Source: Microcoleus vaginatus WJT46-NPBG5 (GTDB lineage Bacteria; Cyanobacteriota; Cyanobacteriia; Cyanobacteriales; Oscillatoriaceae). Taken from it: DNA of 64,000 bases. Below, piece after piece: positions 63,416 to 64,000 of this stretch. Under the pieces are notes generated by a model that saw only the letters and a program-made list of their open reading frames with translations, was not told the origin of the DNA and searched no databases. Every line of letters starts with the position of its first letter. The stretch's first letter is position 1. The position numbers were made by a program, and so were the translations under genes. Where the stretch lies: the NCBI GenBank assembly GCA_019359355.1, contig JAHHHM010000006.1, positions 62,001 through 126,000 of the forward strand. The letters run 5' to 3'.

Positions 63416-63610
63416 CTAAAGTTGATTAGTGGTTTCTTCGGGCGTTCTGATGTCAAAGCCTTCGGTGAGTAAAACCCACCGCCAAAGCTTATTCCACAAC
63501 TGGTCGAGGTCTAGGCCGCTGTAGCCGGTGACGCCTTTGCCCTTGGCGTACTCCCTAAGCTGCTTTAGATTGAGTTGATTGAAGTCCGGATAAGTCGGTT
63601 TGTAGCTCAT
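63416..63610 (-). CDS. Small SAP/Rho-N-like protein
   Basis: 64 residues. The pattern LKQLREYAKGKGVTGYSGLDLDQLWNKL resembles the Rho-N/SAP helix-extended loop-helix (LKELRxxAKxxGIxGYSxLxKxxL) that binds nucleic acid. It starts within the last 56 bp of the methyltransferase gene and lies upstream of the replication gene on the same strand. Length and context fit a small regulatory protein of the element; the function is inferred from the motif only. Confidence 0.65.
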   Translation of the reverse strand: MSYKPTYPDFNQLNLKQLREYAKGKGVTGYSGLDLDQLWNKLWRWVLLTEGFDIRTPEETTNQL

Positions 63611-64000
63611 GGTTAAAATCCAGGTAATTTAACATTTGACCCGCAATCCATTCAGTAAACGCCGGCGGGATACATTGAGCGATTTCATCCCGGTTCATCC
63701 AAGGGACGCCCATCGCTTGACGGTAAACATCTAGCCCTGAGAAGTGGCCAGCCGGCCTAGCCAAAAGTCTTGTCTCCTCTGGCTTCCTGCCACATTTCTG
63801 AGTTCTTAGATTTGTGTGGCACGGTGACGGCGAGAGAATAATAGGCCGACATTCAAACAAGCGATGTCCGTGCATAGGAATCTCGAAGTTTAACCCGCAC
63901 AATGTGACAGGGAATTCCAGGGGGGCACCTACGACATTTTCAATGCAGTAAGGTTTTCCTGAAGCCTTAAACCGGCTCCTCGTTGCCTGAATAAAGCAGG
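63555..64000 (-). CDS. C5-cytosine DNA methyltransferase, C-terminal part (continues beyond window)
   Basis: The frame stays open from the stop at 63555 to the window edge, so the gene starts beyond 64000. The visible part includes KPYCIENVVGAPLEFPV (the ENV motif IV region of phage-type Dcm enzymes), LCGLNFEIPMHGHRLFEC (matches the M.5mC LCG...RHRLFE motif), and the terminal MGVPWMNRDEIAQCIPPAFTEWIAG (conserved motifs IX-X, with the AIPPAY-like box). The PCQ loop lies outside the window. It may protect the element from restriction or regulate it. A free-standing start at 63902 is not plausible because upstream homology continues. Confidence 0.88.
   Translation of the reverse strand, partial: CFIQATRSRFKASGKPYCIENVVGAPLEFPVTLCGLNFEIPMHGHRLFECRPIILSPSPCHTNLRTQKCGRKPEETRLLARPAGHFSGLDVYRQAMGVPWMNRDEIAQCIPPAFTEWIAGQMLNYLDFNHELQTDLSGLQSTQSKAA

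Noticed and set aside
63555-63902. Free-standing 115-residue gene starting at 63902
   Set aside because: The frame and methyltransferase homology continue upstream to the window edge, so the start at 63902 is only the first possible start codon inside the window.

Overview
The window is cyanobacterial chromosome, most likely from a filamentous, non-heterocystous (Oscillatoria/Microcoleus-like) species. This rests on cyanobacterial protein types: a Wzm/Wzt exporter with many glycosyltransferases, GT2 and sulfotransferase proteins with coiled-coil tails, a gene set that looks like hpsL/N/P/O, an HlyB-like transporter with a cyclic-nucleotide domain, a CHASE3/multi-PAS histidine kinase, and a DUF3854-type primase. 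It also rests on the very frequent word GCCGGC alongside sparse HIP1 (GCGATCGC). The species call is inference.

Layout. 1-1458: 3' truncated ruvB (minus strand) and a divergent gene of unknown function. 1715-12325: polysaccharide export and assembly cluster (ABC-2 permease, Wzt-like ATPase, methyltransferase, two sulfotransferases, three glycosyltransferases and a broken chimeric GT2). 12433-14745: opposite-strand TPR/GT41 O-GlcNAc-transferase-like protein. 15588-24148: type I secretion region with an RTX-repeat substrate, an unknown GT-like protein, a cytosolic parvulin, an HlyB-like ABC exporter with degenerate C39 domain, and HlyD. 24252-28803: rmlC-rmlD-rmlA (no rmlB) and two glycosyltransferases. 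28937-36451: glmM followed by the putative hps set and a GNAT acetyltransferase. 36587-37888: tandem retropepsin-like protease. 38152-44375: a translationally coupled response regulator / CheC / diguanylate cyclase operon, then a large histidine kinase. 44377-58758: housekeeping and accessory genes (tRNA-Gly, HD protein, AI-2E exporter, lone DppC-like permease, nucleoside phosphorylase, tsaB, GH31, TspO, methyltransferase, HAD) with several 340-520 bp intergenic gaps.

58876-64000: start of an integrative element (phage/satellite/plasmid-like) sitting directly at the 3' end of a tRNA-Ala(CGC) gene. It carries a tyrosine integrase, an unknown gene, a 60-bp tandem repeat, a toprim + SF3 helicase replication protein, a small SAP/Rho-N-like protein and the C-terminal part of a C5-cytosine DNA methyltransferase. 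The other end lies beyond the window. The most unusual signal is inside the replication gene: nine 12-bp iteron-like units (GGTGACGGGTCA) are arranged as two oppositely oriented arrays around an AT-richer core, a good candidate for an origin embedded in coding sequence.

How it fits together: about 35 kb is devoted to making, modifying (sulfation, methylation, acetylation, rhamnose) and exporting surface glycans, with an adjacent system for exporting a calcium-binding surface protein and a c-di-GMP/CheC signalling module that could tie the cell surface to motility or attachment. That link is inference from gene proximity.
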